64,000 nucleotides of DNA from Pseudomonas atagonensis (GCF_011369485.1 NZ_VXCA01000049.1:1-64000); one strand, 5' to 3'. Positions 8,373 to 16,892 are shown, numbered from the stretch's first letter. A program made the numbers and translations. The notes: generated by a model not told the origin, from the sequence alone.

Positions 8373-8882
8373 TTAGAACGCGCCCATGTAATCGCGCTTG
8401 CCCACTTCAACACCGTTATGACGCAGCAGCGCGTAAGTGGTGGTGACGTGGAAGAAGAATTGCGGCAGGCCGTAGGTCAGCAGGTAAGACTGGCCGCTGA
8501 AGCGCTTCTCTTTCGGCGTGCCCGGACGGGTGACGATTTCGATGCCTTCCTTGCCATTGATCTGCTCTGGCTTGATCTCGCCGATGAAGGCCAGAACCTT
8601 GGCGATCAGGGCTTGCAGCTCGGCGAAGGTGGTTTCGGTGTCGTCGTACTTCGGCAGTTCGACTTCAGCCAGACGTGCGGAAACGCCTTTGGCGAAGTCG
8701 ACGGCGATCTGTACCTGACGCACCAGCGGGAACATGTCCGGGTACAGGCGCGCTTGCAGGAAAGCGTTCGGGTCGATGTTTTTCTCGGTGGCGTGGGCTT
8801 CAGCCTTCTTCAGCACATCGCTCATGGCGTTGAGCATTTGTTGAAAAACCGGGACGGATGCGGCGTACAGGGAAATGGTCAT
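8373..8882 (-). CDS. DUF1993 family protein
   Basis: This soluble protein of 169 residues begins MTISLYAASVPVFQQMLNAM and contains the DUF1993 hallmarks: an N-terminal four-helix pattern, PDMFPLVRQVQIAVDFAKG, then a C-terminal FFFHVTTTYALLRHNGVEVGK. The family is structurally related to DinB-like helical bundles, and its function is not established. The final segment Y(A/I)LLRHNGV.(I/V)GK.D(Y/F) is typical. It is monocistronic, convergent with the chemoreceptor gene across a repeat and divergent from yceH. No signal peptide is seen. Confidence 0.85.
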   Translation of the reverse strand: MTISLYAASVPVFQQMLNAMSDVLKKAEAHATEKNIDPNAFLQARLYPDMFPLVRQVQIAVDFAKGVSARLAEVELPKYDDTETTFAELQALIAKVLAFIGEIKPEQINGKEGIEIVTRPGTPKEKRFSGQSYLLTYGLPQFFFHVTTTYALLRHNGVEVGKRDYMGAF

Positions 8883-9007
8883 GGCAGTCTCGTGTGGTGG
8901 CTGGGTGGAACGTGGAGGCGATTATAGCCATGCTTGATGACCACACGGCTTGCCTTTTGTTTGGCAAGGATTAGGCTAGGCGCCTTCGACTGCAAAGGGA
9001 ACGCGCG

Positions 9008-9655
9008 ATGACCACCGAACAAGAATCCACCTTCGACGAGCCACGGCTCAACGCCACGGAAATCCGTATTCTGGGTTCGCTGATCGAGAAACAGGCGACC
9101 AGCCCGGAAACCTATCCGCTGACCCTCAACGCCCTGGTGCTGGCCTGCAATCAGAAAACCAGCCGTGAGCCGGTGATGAACCTGACGCAAGGTCAGGTCG
9201 GCCAGAGCCTGCGCGCCCTGGAAGGTCGCGGTTTTGCCAGACTGGTCATGGGCAGTCGCGCCGACCGCTGGGAGCACAAGGTCGACAAGGCGCTGGAATT
9301 GGTGCCGGCACAGGTGATTCTGAGTGGACTGATGTTTTTGCGCGGCCCGCAAACCGTCAATGAACTGTTGACCCGCAGCGGCCGCATGCACGATTTCGAG
9401 GATGCCGAGCAGGTCGTGCATCAGCTGGAACGCCTGATCGCGCGCGGCCTGGCGGTGCTGATTCCGCGTCAGGCCGGTCAGCGCGAGGATCGCTATACCC
9501 ATGCGCTGGGCGATCCGGCGGACATTGAGGCGATTTTGTCGGCGCGGCAGAATCCTCAGGAGCGCGGTGCGAGTGGCGGCGTCTCGGTCGAACGCATTGA
9601 AGAGCTGGAGGCGAGGATTGCCGCGCTGGAAGAACGCCTGGCCCGCCTCGAGTAA
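9008..9655 (+). CDS. yceH: YceH family protein (DUF480)
   Basis: The 215-residue protein begins with the DUF480 signature LNATEIRILGSLIEKQATSPETYPLTLNALVLACNQKTSREPVMNL. It then has two winged-helix modules and the FLRGPQTVNELLTRSGRMHDF motif. The last 25 residues (VERIEELEARIAALEERLARLE) form a short coiled coil that probably dimerises the protein. AAGGGA lies in front of the ATG. The family is widespread in Proteobacteria with no agreed role; the winged-helix folds suggest nucleic-acid contact. It is a single gene followed by a REP doublet. Confidence 0.9.
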   Translation: MTTEQESTFDEPRLNATEIRILGSLIEKQATSPETYPLTLNALVLACNQKTSREPVMNLTQGQVGQSLRALEGRGFARLVMGSRADRWEHKVDKALELVPAQVILSGLMFLRGPQTVNELLTRSGRMHDFEDAEQVVHQLERLIARGLAVLIPRQAGQREDRYTHALGDPADIEAILSARQNPQERGASGGVSVERIEELEARIAALEERLARLE

Positions 9656-9670
9656 CCAACACGAATCCCA

Positions 9671-9759
9671 TGTGAGAGCGGGCTTGCTCGCGAATGCAGT
9701 GGATCAGTCAAATCCGTTTTGAATGACCCACCGCCTCCGCGAGCAAGCCCGCTCCCACA
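9671..9759. repeat. REP doublet
   Basis: TGTGAGAGCGGGCTTGCTCG and, about 60 bp on, GCGAGCAAGCCCGCTCCCAC form an inverted pair between convergent genes. The left copy carries one substitution from the usual palindrome. Confidence 0.9.
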
Positions 9760-9791
9760 GGGGGTTATTCATCAATTTTGGTATCTGCGTA

Positions 9792-10310
9792 CTACTCGCC
9801 GTCCCAGTAATCCACCCCATCCGCCTGCCGCGCCACGGCAACGAAGCCTGACGCATTGCCCTCGGCATCGACCGTGAAGTTATCCATCACCGCGTATTTA
9901 TTCGAATCCGGGTACTCACAAATCTCCGGTTGCTGCTGGGTACTCACCGCCAGGTAACGCAACTCGGCCTGGCTGGTATTGATGATCTGATGGGCCATTT
10001 CCGGGCCGCCCGGCGGGCAGGCGATGACGTCGCCTGCGCGAATCGGAAAACGCTCCGCGCCCAGACGTACCTCGCCCTCCCCGGCCACCACGTAAAACAT
10101 TTCCTCATTGACCCGATGGCTGTGAAACGGACTGCCGCGCATGCCCGGCGGTAGCGCGTACAAACGATAACCGAGCTTCTGCGCACCGAGTTGCTGACCG
10201 ACGCGGGCCATGCGCTGCTGGTAACGCCCGGCGGTTTCGCCTTCTGGCGCCAGGGCTTGCGGGAGCGGTTCGAGTTCGACCTGATGCAGGTTGAGGATGC
10301 GTGGATGCAT
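9792..10310 (-). CDS. cupin-domain protein
   Basis: This is a 172-residue single-cupin protein. The first cupin motif is visible as SPFHSHRVNEEMFYVVAGEGE (His-x-His with the following Glu), and the second as AGDVIACPPGGPEMAHQIINT with a histidine. Together they give the usual three-His/one-Glu metal site. The C-terminal part (ICEYPDSNKYAVMDN) is found in cupins of unknown substrate. The enzyme or binding role cannot be named. It is a single gene between REP elements, with GAGG ahead of the start codon. Confidence 0.85.
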   Translation of the reverse strand: MHPRILNLHQVELEPLPQALAPEGETAGRYQQRMARVGQQLGAQKLGYRLYALPPGMRGSPFHSHRVNEEMFYVVAGEGEVRLGAERFPIRAGDVIACPPGGPEMAHQIINTSQAELRYLAVSTQQQPEICEYPDSNKYAVMDNFTVDAEGNASGFVAVARQADGVDYWDGE

Positions 10311-10402
10311 GGCGGGCCTCGGTCACGTTTTTTTTGTGGGGCGCAAGTCTGTGCTTGCCGGGGAGGCAGTATAGGCGAACAGGATCTGACACCGCGTCGC
10401 GG

Positions 10403-10499
10403 CATTCGCGAGCAAGCCCGCTCCCACACAGGATCTCCAGTCAACACAGAATCCAGATATGGCCGAGATCACCTGTGGGAGCGGGCTTGCTCGCGAAGA
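10403..10499. repeat. REP doublet, tail-to-tail order
   Basis: ATTCGCGAGCAAGCCCGCTC at the left and GAGCGGGCTTGCTCGCGAAG at the right form an inverted pair in the opposite order to most doublets of this window. Confidence 0.88.
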
Positions 10500-10523
10500 G
10501 GCCAGCGCGACCTCCCCCATCAA

Positions 10524-11342
10524 TCAGCTGCGGGCAAATGCCACCGCCGCCTGAAACTGCTCCTCGGTCGGCCGCACACCGGTGTACAACACAAACTGCT
10601 CCAGCGCCTGGATCGCAATCACTTCCAGCCCGGTAATCACCCGCTTGCCCTCCGCTCGGCCGCGCACGATCAACGGCGTTTCCGACGGAATTGCCACCAC
10701 ATCGAACACCGTCTCTGCCGCTTCGATCACTTCAGGCTCAAAGGACAACTGCCCCGCTTCCGGGCCACCGTCCATGCCCACCGGAGTCACGTTGATCAGC
10801 ATCTGCGGCCGCTCTTCGCCCAGGTCAGCCTGCCAGCGGTAGCCCAGCGAGTCCGCAAGGGCGCGCCCGGCGCGTTCATTGCGGGCGACGATCAGACCAT
10901 TTTTATAACCACCGTCGCGCAACGCGCTGGCCACCGCTTTGGCCATGCCGCCACTGCCGCGCAGGGCAAATGTCGAGTCCTTGGGTACCGCGTGGGTTTC
11001 GAGCAGTTGGGCGACGGCGATGTAATCGGTGTTGTAGGCCTTGAGATACCCCTGAGTGTTGACGATGGTGTTGATCGACTGAATCGCCGCCGCCGAGGCG
11101 TCCAGCTCATCGACCAGTGCAATGCAGGCTTCCTTGAACGGCATCGACACGCCGCAGCCGCGAATACCCAAGGCACGGATCCCGCCGACCGCGCCAGTCA
11201 GGTCCTGGCTGCTGAAGGCCTTGTAGTAGAAATTCAGGCCCAACTGCTCATACAAATGGTTATGAAAACGCAGACCGAAATTCCCCGGCCGCCCTGACAG
11301 GGACATGCACAGCTGAGTGTCTTTGTTCGGGTTCATCTGCAT
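10524..11342 (-). CDS. shikimate 5-dehydrogenase-like protein (AroE paralogue)
   Basis: The 272-residue protein has the shikimate dehydrogenase fold. The substrate domain contains SLSGRPGNFGLRFHNHLYEQ and the catalytic-lysine segment GCGVSMPFKEA, then SINTIV and NTDY. These retain the catalytic Lys, Asn and Asp. The NADP domain has GSGGMAKAVASAL in place of the usual GAGGA. Pseudomonads carry several AroE-like proteins besides the biosynthetic AroE. The unusual N-terminus (Ser-Leu-Ser-Gly-Arg-Pro) suggests one of these paralogues, perhaps acting on quinate or an aminated analogue. AAGGAG precedes the ATG. No aromatic-pathway gene is adjacent. Confidence 0.82.
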   Translation of the reverse strand: MQMNPNKDTQLCMSLSGRPGNFGLRFHNHLYEQLGLNFYYKAFSSQDLTGAVGGIRALGIRGCGVSMPFKEACIALVDELDASAAAIQSINTIVNTQGYLKAYNTDYIAVAQLLETHAVPKDSTFALRGSGGMAKAVASALRDGGYKNGLIVARNERAGRALADSLGYRWQADLGEERPQMLINVTPVGMDGGPEAGQLSFEPEVIEAAETVFDVVAIPSETPLIVRGRAEGKRVITGLEVIAIQALEQFVLYTGVRPTEEQFQAAVAFARS

Positions 11343-11598
11343 GAAACTTCTCCTTCAAACGCACTTTCGGATGGACGGGATTAGCCAGCCCATCGGGTTC
11401 TGAACGATCATAGAGGCCTGTTTACAGCGTGTTGAACGGCCATGAAACGGCCCGTTAAAGAAGCCGGTACAGACCTTACACAAAATTTACCCGGCGGCTG
11501 TGCTGAATTTCAGAATTTCGCTGTCATAGAAGTATCCCCGCGACAACTGTGGGCCTGGTGCAGGCCCAGCCGCCGGGTCGAAGAACCGAGGAACTATC

Positions 11599-11955
11599 AT
11601 GATTCGTAAACTCCCTATCGTGGCCCTGCTGATCGGTGCATTTGCTGTCGCAGGGCAAGCAGAAGCCCATGGCGGCAACTACTGGCAAGGCCCGGCGGTG
11701 TTTGGCGCGATCGTCGGCTCGGCCATCATCGGCTCGGCGCTCATCAACCAGGATCGCCCGGTATACGTGCAGCAGGCACCGGTGTATGCGCAACCGGCCC
11801 CGGTTTACGTGCAACAGCCGCCACCACCGGTCTACTACCAGCCCGCGCCGGTGTACGTGCAACAACCGGTTTATGTGCAACCGGCTCCGGTGTATTACGG
11901 CCCGCCGCGTGGTTACTACGGTCGGCCACACTATTACGGCGGCCCACGCTGGTAA
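11599..11955 (+). CDS. small exported Tyr/Pro/Val-rich repeat protein
   Basis: The 118-residue protein has a clear signal peptide (MIRKLPIVALLIGAFAVAGQAEA), a short glycine-rich segment (GAIVGSAIIGSALI), and then a low-complexity tail. The tail is built from about seven copies of a unit like PVYVQQ or APVYYQP, ending in GYYGRPHYYGGPRW. No known domain is recognised. Such tails occur in small envelope proteins of pseudomonads. The segment GAIVGSAIIGSALI resembles a glycine-zipper, which suggests membrane association. A strong terminator follows directly. Confidence 0.75.
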   Translation: MIRKLPIVALLIGAFAVAGQAEAHGGNYWQGPAVFGAIVGSAIIGSALINQDRPVYVQQAPVYAQPAPVYVQQPPPPVYYQPAPVYVQQPVYVQPAPVYYGPPRGYYGRPHYYGGPRW

Positions 11956-11963
11956 TCGCAGAC

Positions 11964-11993
11964 AAAGCCCCGCTTTTACAGCGGGGCTTTTTT
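11964..11993 (+). terminator. Rho-independent terminator after the Tyr/Pro-rich gene
   Basis: A perfect 10-bp stem (AAAGCCCCGC and GCGGGGCTTT) with a seven-base loop is followed by a T run. Confidence 0.92.
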
Positions 11994-12080
11994 ATGACCG
12001 TCGGTCGGCCAGCGTCTGAAAAAATCGTCTCAATGTCGCTGTGAGGACAGTTTCAACCGCTAAAGTCGGCATGATTGAGT

Positions 12081-12119
12081 TGACCGTTATGTACTTTTCC
12101 ACAAAACGGTCATTTTTTT
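12081..12119 (+). terminator. orphan terminator-like hairpin
   Basis: TGACCGTT and AACGGTCA form a perfect 8-bp stem around a 16-base loop, followed by seven T residues. It lies about 90 bp after the previous terminator and just before the next gene, so no known gene needs it. It could end a short untranslated RNA or act in the leader of the following gene. Confidence 0.5.
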
Positions 12120-12185
12120 GTCATGACGGAACTGCAATCTGAATCCGTCCGTAAACAACAGGTTGATAACAACAAGGACGACGAC

Positions 12186-12380
12186 ATGCCTACGCAAAAC
12201 CCCCACCGCATAGTCGGCCTGTGCACCTCCAGCAAGGTGTACAGCGCGCTGACCGAGCTCAAGCATCTGGAAGGTCACCGCTGCGCCAAGTTTCTTTCGC
12301 TGCTGGCGGAGAATCTGGTGCACAAAGGCTTGCTCAACGAACGCGAAGTCATGCAGATGCTCGATCAAGTGGTCGATTGA
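12186..12380 (+). CDS. small conserved-type hypothetical protein
   Basis: The ATG at 12186 gives a 64-residue protein beginning MPTQNPHRIVGLCTSSKVYS, with AAGGA upstream at a good distance. An ATG at 12123 in the same frame would add 21 polar residues, but it lies directly behind a terminator hairpin. The protein is predicted to be soluble and helical (ALTELKHLEGHRCAKFLSLL). I do not recognise a family. Codon use is like that of neighbouring genes, so it is probably real. Confidence 0.6.
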   Translation: MPTQNPHRIVGLCTSSKVYSALTELKHLEGHRCAKFLSLLAENLVHKGLLNEREVMQMLDQVVD

Positions 12381-12483
12381 ACCCAGCCCTCACTGGCGTC
12401 AATGACCACTATCGAAAGCGTTGATTGTCCCTGAGAACAGCGATTCCCTAAGGTAGCCCCATCGTTTGATGGAGGTTCTTGTC

Positions 12484-12666
12484 ATGGCTCAGGTTCAAAT
12501 CATGTCTGTCATCGGCAGCGCCGTTCCGGCACCGCTCAGAGCGCTGGGATTGCTCGCCTGCTGGTATGTGGTGCGCGATGGCGAGGCGATCAGCGGCCCG
12601 CTGACCTCATTGCCGGCCGCCCAGGCGTTGTCGCAGCAAATGCTCGGCGCGCCGTTTCACGCCTAA
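12484..12666 (+). CDS. small hypothetical protein (60 residues)
   Basis: A 60-residue protein starts at the ATG at 12484, with GGAGG about seven bases upstream. An in-frame ATG at 12466 lies before this ribosome site and is less likely. It has one hydrophobic stretch (LRALGLLACWYVV), then VRDGEAISGPLTSLPAAQAL, which looks like a small compact fold. Its stop overlaps the stop of the convergent AI-2E permease gene by four bases. Function unknown. Confidence 0.55.
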   Translation: MAQVQIMSVIGSAVPAPLRALGLLACWYVVRDGEAISGPLTSLPAAQALSQQMLGAPFHA

Positions 12667-13724
12667 GGCAGCTGGACTTTGGGCTTGGTCTCAATGAACA
12701 GCGCCCAGCTCGACATGAACAGCGCGGCAATCAACGGCCCGATGACAAAGCCGTTCAGGCCGAACACCGCCAGCCCGCCCAGCGTCGAGATCAGAATCAT
12801 GTAGTCGGGCATGCGCGTGTCCTTGCCCACCAGAATCGGTCGCAGCACGTTATCCACCAGACCGATCACGAACACCCCGAACAGCCCCAGCACCACGCCT
12901 TGCCAGATCATCCCGCTGAGCAGGAAGTACACCGCCACCGGCGCCCAGACAATCCCCGCCCCCACCGCCGGCAACAGCGACAGAAACGCCATCAACACCG
13001 CCCACAGCAACGCGCTGGGGATATCGAGAAACCAGAAAATTGCCCCGCCCAGTGCCCCTTGGGTGATTGCCACCACCAGATTGCCTTTGACTGTCGCACG
13101 CACCACGCGGTTGAACTTCAGCTGCAAACGGCGCTTGTGATGCTCTTCCAGCGGCACCGCAATGCGCACCTTGCGCACCAGTTCGGCGCCGTCACGCAGA
13201 AAGAAAAACAGCAGGTAGAGCATGATGAAAAAACTCACCACGAACTCGAACGTGCCCTGACCGAAACTAAATGCCTGACTGGCCAGCACCTGGCTGCCCT
13301 GCATCGCCGTTTTGACGATTTTCTCGCGCACACCGTTGAGTTCGCCCATGCCGAAGCGGTCGAGCAAGTGCTGAAAATACTGCGGCAGGCTGTGTTTGAA
13401 TTGCGCCAGGTACGCGGCGACGTCCAGCTTGCCGCTTTCGATGTTGCTGTAGAGCATCGCCCCTTCCTGTACCAGCAACACACTGAGAATGATCACCGGC
13501 AAAATCGCGATCACCAGACAGATGCTCAGGGTGCACAGTGACGTTACGTTGCGTTGCCAGCCGAATTTCATCTGCAGCCGGCGTTGCATCGGCGCAAACA
13601 GAATGCCGAGGATCACCGCCCAGAACACCGCACCGTAGAACGGCAACAGGATCCAGATGAAGGCCACCGTGACCAGCACCAACAGTACGGTGAGGGATTT
13701 GAATTGAAAACTCTTTACGTTCAT
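12663..13724 (-). CDS. AI-2E family transporter (PerM/UPF0118)
   Basis: The inner-membrane protein of 353 residues has about eight helices. Early helices (VLLVLVTVAFIWILLPFYGAVFWAVILGILFAP) precede a long soluble loop (about residues 75-150). The conserved C-terminal part contains GALGGAIFWFLDIPSALLWAVLMAFLSLLPAVGAGIVW and VDNVLRPILVGKDTRMPDYMILISTLGGL, which are the family signatures. Members include TqsA and PerM and have been linked to AI-2 or sodium/proton export, so the substrate stays open. It is monocistronic. Confidence 0.9.
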   Translation of the reverse strand: MNVKSFQFKSLTVLLVLVTVAFIWILLPFYGAVFWAVILGILFAPMQRRLQMKFGWQRNVTSLCTLSICLVIAILPVIILSVLLVQEGAMLYSNIESGKLDVAAYLAQFKHSLPQYFQHLLDRFGMGELNGVREKIVKTAMQGSQVLASQAFSFGQGTFEFVVSFFIMLYLLFFFLRDGAELVRKVRIAVPLEEHHKRRLQLKFNRVVRATVKGNLVVAITQGALGGAIFWFLDIPSALLWAVLMAFLSLLPAVGAGIVWAPVAVYFLLSGMIWQGVVLGLFGVFVIGLVDNVLRPILVGKDTRMPDYMILISTLGGLAVFGLNGFVIGPLIAALFMSSWALFIETKPKVQLP

Positions 13725-13835
13725 GTCCGGTCCATGTCAGTCAGGCGTCATGCACGCCCCGGTTGTTAGTCCGCCGGGGCGTGCACGAGTGCCATCTTTA
13801 TTCATGGAGCATAGTTGCGGATCGGCACCGGCTGT

Positions 13836-14522
13836 TTATCGAACCGGCAGCTTGACGATCTGCCCGGTGCTCAGCACGTCACCGAAGGTGTCTTCGATTT
13901 CCGCCAGCGCTGCCTTGTGCAGCGCGTCCTTATCGATGGAAGCACCGTTGGCGCGAGTGATTGCACGGGTTGCCGAGGCATCGGACGCGACGATCACGTT
14001 GTAGCCCAGCGGCGCGGCATCCCGTGCGGCGCCGGCGACACAGGCGTGGGTCATCAGGCCGGCGACGATCACTGTTTCAATCCCGGACTGCTTCAGGCGC
14101 TCATTCAGGTCGGAGCTGCCGAACACACTGACCGTGTTCTTTTGCAGCACCACGTCAGTGGCGCGTGGCTGCATATCCTTGTGAAACTTCACCGTCTCGC
14201 CATCGATGGCAAACACCGGCGAACCGGCCGGAGCGACGTGCTGAACGTGGAACACCGGAATCTTGTGGCTGTCGGCGAAAGCAATCAGCTCACGGGTTTT
14301 CGCCAGCGCCGCCGCGCCGTCCGGGATCGGCATCTTGCCGCTGAAGTATTCGTTCTGGAAATCGATCACCAGCAGTGCGGATTTGCCCGCCGGCAAATGA
14401 TCGGTCGGCGTAGCGCCGGACATCGCCCGGATGGTCGGATGGCTGTCGGCCACGGCGGTGGTGCTGGCCAACACACCGGAAAATGCACAAGCAGCGAGGA
14501 GACGACGGGTAAAACGTTGCAT
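13836..14522 (-). CDS. exported isochorismatase-family cysteine hydrolase
   Basis: The 228-residue protein starts at the ATG at 14522 with a signal peptide (MQRFTRRLLAACAFSGVLAS, cleaved near VADSHP). The mature part is an isochorismatase fold: ALLVIDFQNEYFSGKMP holds the catalytic Asp, VVLQKNTVSVF the Lys, and GLMTHACVAGAARDAAPLGY the nucleophilic Cys. All three catalytic positions are kept, so it is probably an active amidohydrolase or N-carbamoyl-type hydrolase of the periplasm. Most family members are cytoplasmic, so the signal peptide is notable. It is a single gene, divergent from trhP. Confidence 0.85.
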   Translation of the reverse strand: MQRFTRRLLAACAFSGVLASTTAVADSHPTIRAMSGATPTDHLPAGKSALLVIDFQNEYFSGKMPIPDGAAALAKTRELIAFADSHKIPVFHVQHVAPAGSPVFAIDGETVKFHKDMQPRATDVVLQKNTVSVFGSSDLNERLKQSGIETVIVAGLMTHACVAGAARDAAPLGYNVIVASDASATRAITRANGASIDKDALHKAALAEIEDTFGDVLSTGQIVKLPVR

Positions 14523-14714
14523 GGGGCAATCCTTTTTGAGTGGAGTGGATGAGCCAAGATTAAGCAGGCCTGGCCTCCTCGAACACCGCGAAACCGGCAC
14601 ATGATCTGTGCTGCTTTTGCACAGACCCGCCCCACGCATCGAAACGTAGACACAGATCAATAAAACGCGCCGTCACTCGCATTACCCTGCCGCGCTTTTG
14701 TGATCGACGCCGCC

Positions 14715-16052
14715 ATGACTCCTACGCCTGCCCTCACCGCCCCGGAACTGCTCGCCCCCGCCGGCACCCTGAAAAACATGCGTTACGCCTTCGCCTATGG
14801 CGCCGATGCGGTCTATGCCGGGCAACCGCGTTACAGCCTGCGAGTGCGCAACAACGAGTTCGATCACGCCAATCTCGCGCTCGGCATTCGTGAAGCGCAG
14901 GCGCAGGGCAAGCGCTTCTACGTGGTGGTCAACATCGCGCCGCACAACGCCAAACTGAAGACGTTCCTCAAAGACCTGGCGCCGGTGATCGAAATGGCGC
15001 CGGACGCACTGATCATGTCCGACCCAGGCCTGATCATGCTGGTGCGCCGGCACTTTCCGCAGATGCCGATTCACCTGTCGGTACAGGCCAACACGGTGAA
15101 TTGGGCGAGCGTCGAGTTCTGGCAGCAACAGGGTTTGAGCCGGATCATCCTGTCGCGCGAACTGTCGCTGGAAGAGATCGGCGAAATCCGCGAACACGTG
15201 CCGGGCATGGAACTGGAAGTGTTCGTCCACGGCGCGTTGTGCATGGCCTATTCCGGTCGCTGCCTGCTGTCGGGATACATGAACAAGCGCGACGCCAATC
15301 AGGGCACATGCACCAATGCCTGTCGCTGGAAATATTCGGCGCAGGAGGCCACGGAAAATCAGCTCGGCGAAATCGTCCAGACCTTCCAGCCCGAGCCGAC
15401 CCTGGGCCTCGGCGCGGCGACTGATCAGGTGTTTCTGTTGCAGGAAGCCAATCGCCCGGACGAATTGATGCCAGCCTTCGAGGACGAACACGGCACTTAC
15501 ATCATGAACGCCAAAGATTTACGCGCGGTCCAGCACGTCGAGCGACTCACGCGCATGGGCGTGCATTCGCTGAAGATCGAAGGCCGGACCAAATCGCACT
15601 TCTACTGCGCGCGCACTACTCAGGTCTATCGGCGGGCGATTGATGACGCGGTGGCCGGGCGCGAGTTTGATCGCAGCCTGATGAGCGATCTGGAGTCACT
15701 CGCACAACGCGGCTACACCGAAGGCTTTCTGCGTCGTCATGTGCACGACGAGTACCAGAATTATCAGAACGGCAGCTCAGTTTCGGAGCGCCAGCAGTTC
15801 GTTGGCGAACTGACCGGTGAACGACGGGAGCGTCTGGCCGAGGTCAAGGTGAAGAACCGCTTTGCGCTGGGCGATCACCTGGAACTGATGACGCCCAAGG
15901 GCAATTTCCACTTCGACCTGCACGAACTGCACAACCTCAAGGGTGAAGCGATTGAAGTCGCGCCGGGAGATGGTCATACGGTGTACGTGCCGATTCCGGA
16001 TGCGGTGGATTTACGCTTCGGGTTGTTGATGCGGGATGTGAGCGGCGCCTGA
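14715..16052 (+). CDS. trhP: prephenate-dependent tRNA uridine(34) hydroxylase TrhP (U32 peptidase family)
   Basis: The protein of about 445 residues is the YegQ branch of the U32 family. It starts APELLAPAGTLKNMRYAFAYGADAVYAG and carries EVFVHGALCMAYSGRCLLSGYM, then NQGTCTNACRW; the cysteines are the conserved ones thought to hold an iron-sulfur centre. In E. coli this protein (YegQ, renamed TrhP) makes 5-hydroxyuridine at wobble position 34 of tRNAs, using prephenate. The length agrees with E. coli's protein. The ATG at 14715 is chosen; a GTG at 14700 is also in frame. No partner gene is adjacent. Confidence 0.88.
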   Translation: MTPTPALTAPELLAPAGTLKNMRYAFAYGADAVYAGQPRYSLRVRNNEFDHANLALGIREAQAQGKRFYVVVNIAPHNAKLKTFLKDLAPVIEMAPDALIMSDPGLIMLVRRHFPQMPIHLSVQANTVNWASVEFWQQQGLSRIILSRELSLEEIGEIREHVPGMELEVFVHGALCMAYSGRCLLSGYMNKRDANQGTCTNACRWKYSAQEATENQLGEIVQTFQPEPTLGLGAATDQVFLLQEANRPDELMPAFEDEHGTYIMNAKDLRAVQHVERLTRMGVHSLKIEGRTKSHFYCARTTQVYRRAIDDAVAGREFDRSLMSDLESLAQRGYTEGFLRRHVHDEYQNYQNGSSVSERQQFVGELTGERRERLAEVKVKNRFALGDHLELMTPKGNFHFDLHELHNLKGEAIEVAPGDGHTVYVPIPDAVDLRFGLLMRDVSGA

Positions 16053-16080
16053 GGGGGACTCCCGCCGCACTGCTCCCGGA

Positions 16081-16794
16081 TTACCCCTGAGCCGAAAACC
16101 GGTCACGGCTGTTGGTCAGGTGCAGCCACATGGCTGCGCGCGCGGCGTCCGGATCCTGACGCTTGATCGCATTCAGGATCGCCTCGTGTTCAAGATTGGC
16201 CAGTTGCCCGAGCTTGCTCAGATCCACCGCGCCACGCTCAGCCGCATTGACCCGGGTTCGCGGAATCATCGCGCTGCCCAGGTGCTGCATGATTTCGCTG
16301 AAGCAGACGTTGCCGGTGGCTTCGGCGATCAGCAGGTGAAAGCGCCGGTCGGCCTCGACGCAACTGTCGTTATTGGCCAGCAAGCGCTGATAGTCATCCA
16401 GTGCCTGACGCATGTGCAGCAGTTGCTGCTCGCTGCGTCGTTGCGCGGCCAGCGCCGCCGCTTGTGTCTCCAGGCCCATGCGCAATTCAAGAATGCTGCG
16501 CACCCCCAGCGCCGTGTCGACGTTCAGGCGCAACCCCTGCTCCGGCGCGCGCTCGATCACGAACGTGCCGATGCCGTGCCGCGTCTCGACCAGACCTGAA
16601 GCCTGCAATTTGGAAATCGCCTCGCGCACCACCGTGCGACTGACACCGTATTCCTGAACGATGGCGTTTTCCGACGGCAACTTGTCACCGGGCAACATCT
16701 GCCCGAGCAGGATGCTCTGGGTGAGTTTTTCCACCAGGTCGTGGGCCAGGTTGTGCGCACGTTTGCGGGCGGGGGCGTCGAGGTCTTCTTGCAT
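16081..16794 (-). CDS. FadR-type GntR regulator, likely of glucarate use
   Basis: The regulator has 237 residues. The N-terminal winged helix (LVEKLTQSILLGQMLPGDKL, then VSRTVVREAISKLQASGLVETRHGIGTFV) is followed by a C-terminal all-helical FCD effector domain (EADRRFHLLIAEATGN and a final HLTNSRDRF). In this class, histidines and acids of the FCD domain often bind a metal and a sugar acid. It is divergent from the MFS permease and gudD, with three operator-like TTGT-N3-ACAA repeats between them. I infer that it represses that operon until glucarate or a product binds. Confidence 0.88.
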   Translation of the reverse strand: MQEDLDAPARKRAHNLAHDLVEKLTQSILLGQMLPGDKLPSENAIVQEYGVSRTVVREAISKLQASGLVETRHGIGTFVIERAPEQGLRLNVDTALGVRSILELRMGLETQAAALAAQRRSEQQLLHMRQALDDYQRLLANNDSCVEADRRFHLLIAEATGNVCFSEIMQHLGSAMIPRTRVNAAERGAVDLSKLGQLANLEHEAILNAIKRQDPDAARAAMWLHLTNSRDRFSAQG

Positions 16795-16880
16795 GGTCGG
16801 TTCCGGTGAGCGGGGCTTGCGGATCGTAGCACCGAGCGGGGGCTGACACGTTCGATTTTAGTCGTGAAAGAGCGATCAAC

Positions 16881-16892
16881 TTGTATGACAAC
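16881..16892. promoter_or_regulatory. candidate operator 1 of the FadR-type regulator
   Basis: TTGTATGACAAC contains the perfect inverted repeat TTGT-ATG-ACAA. It lies near the regulator gene, consistent with autoregulation. FadR-subfamily operators commonly have this TTGT-ACAA geometry. Confidence 0.5.
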
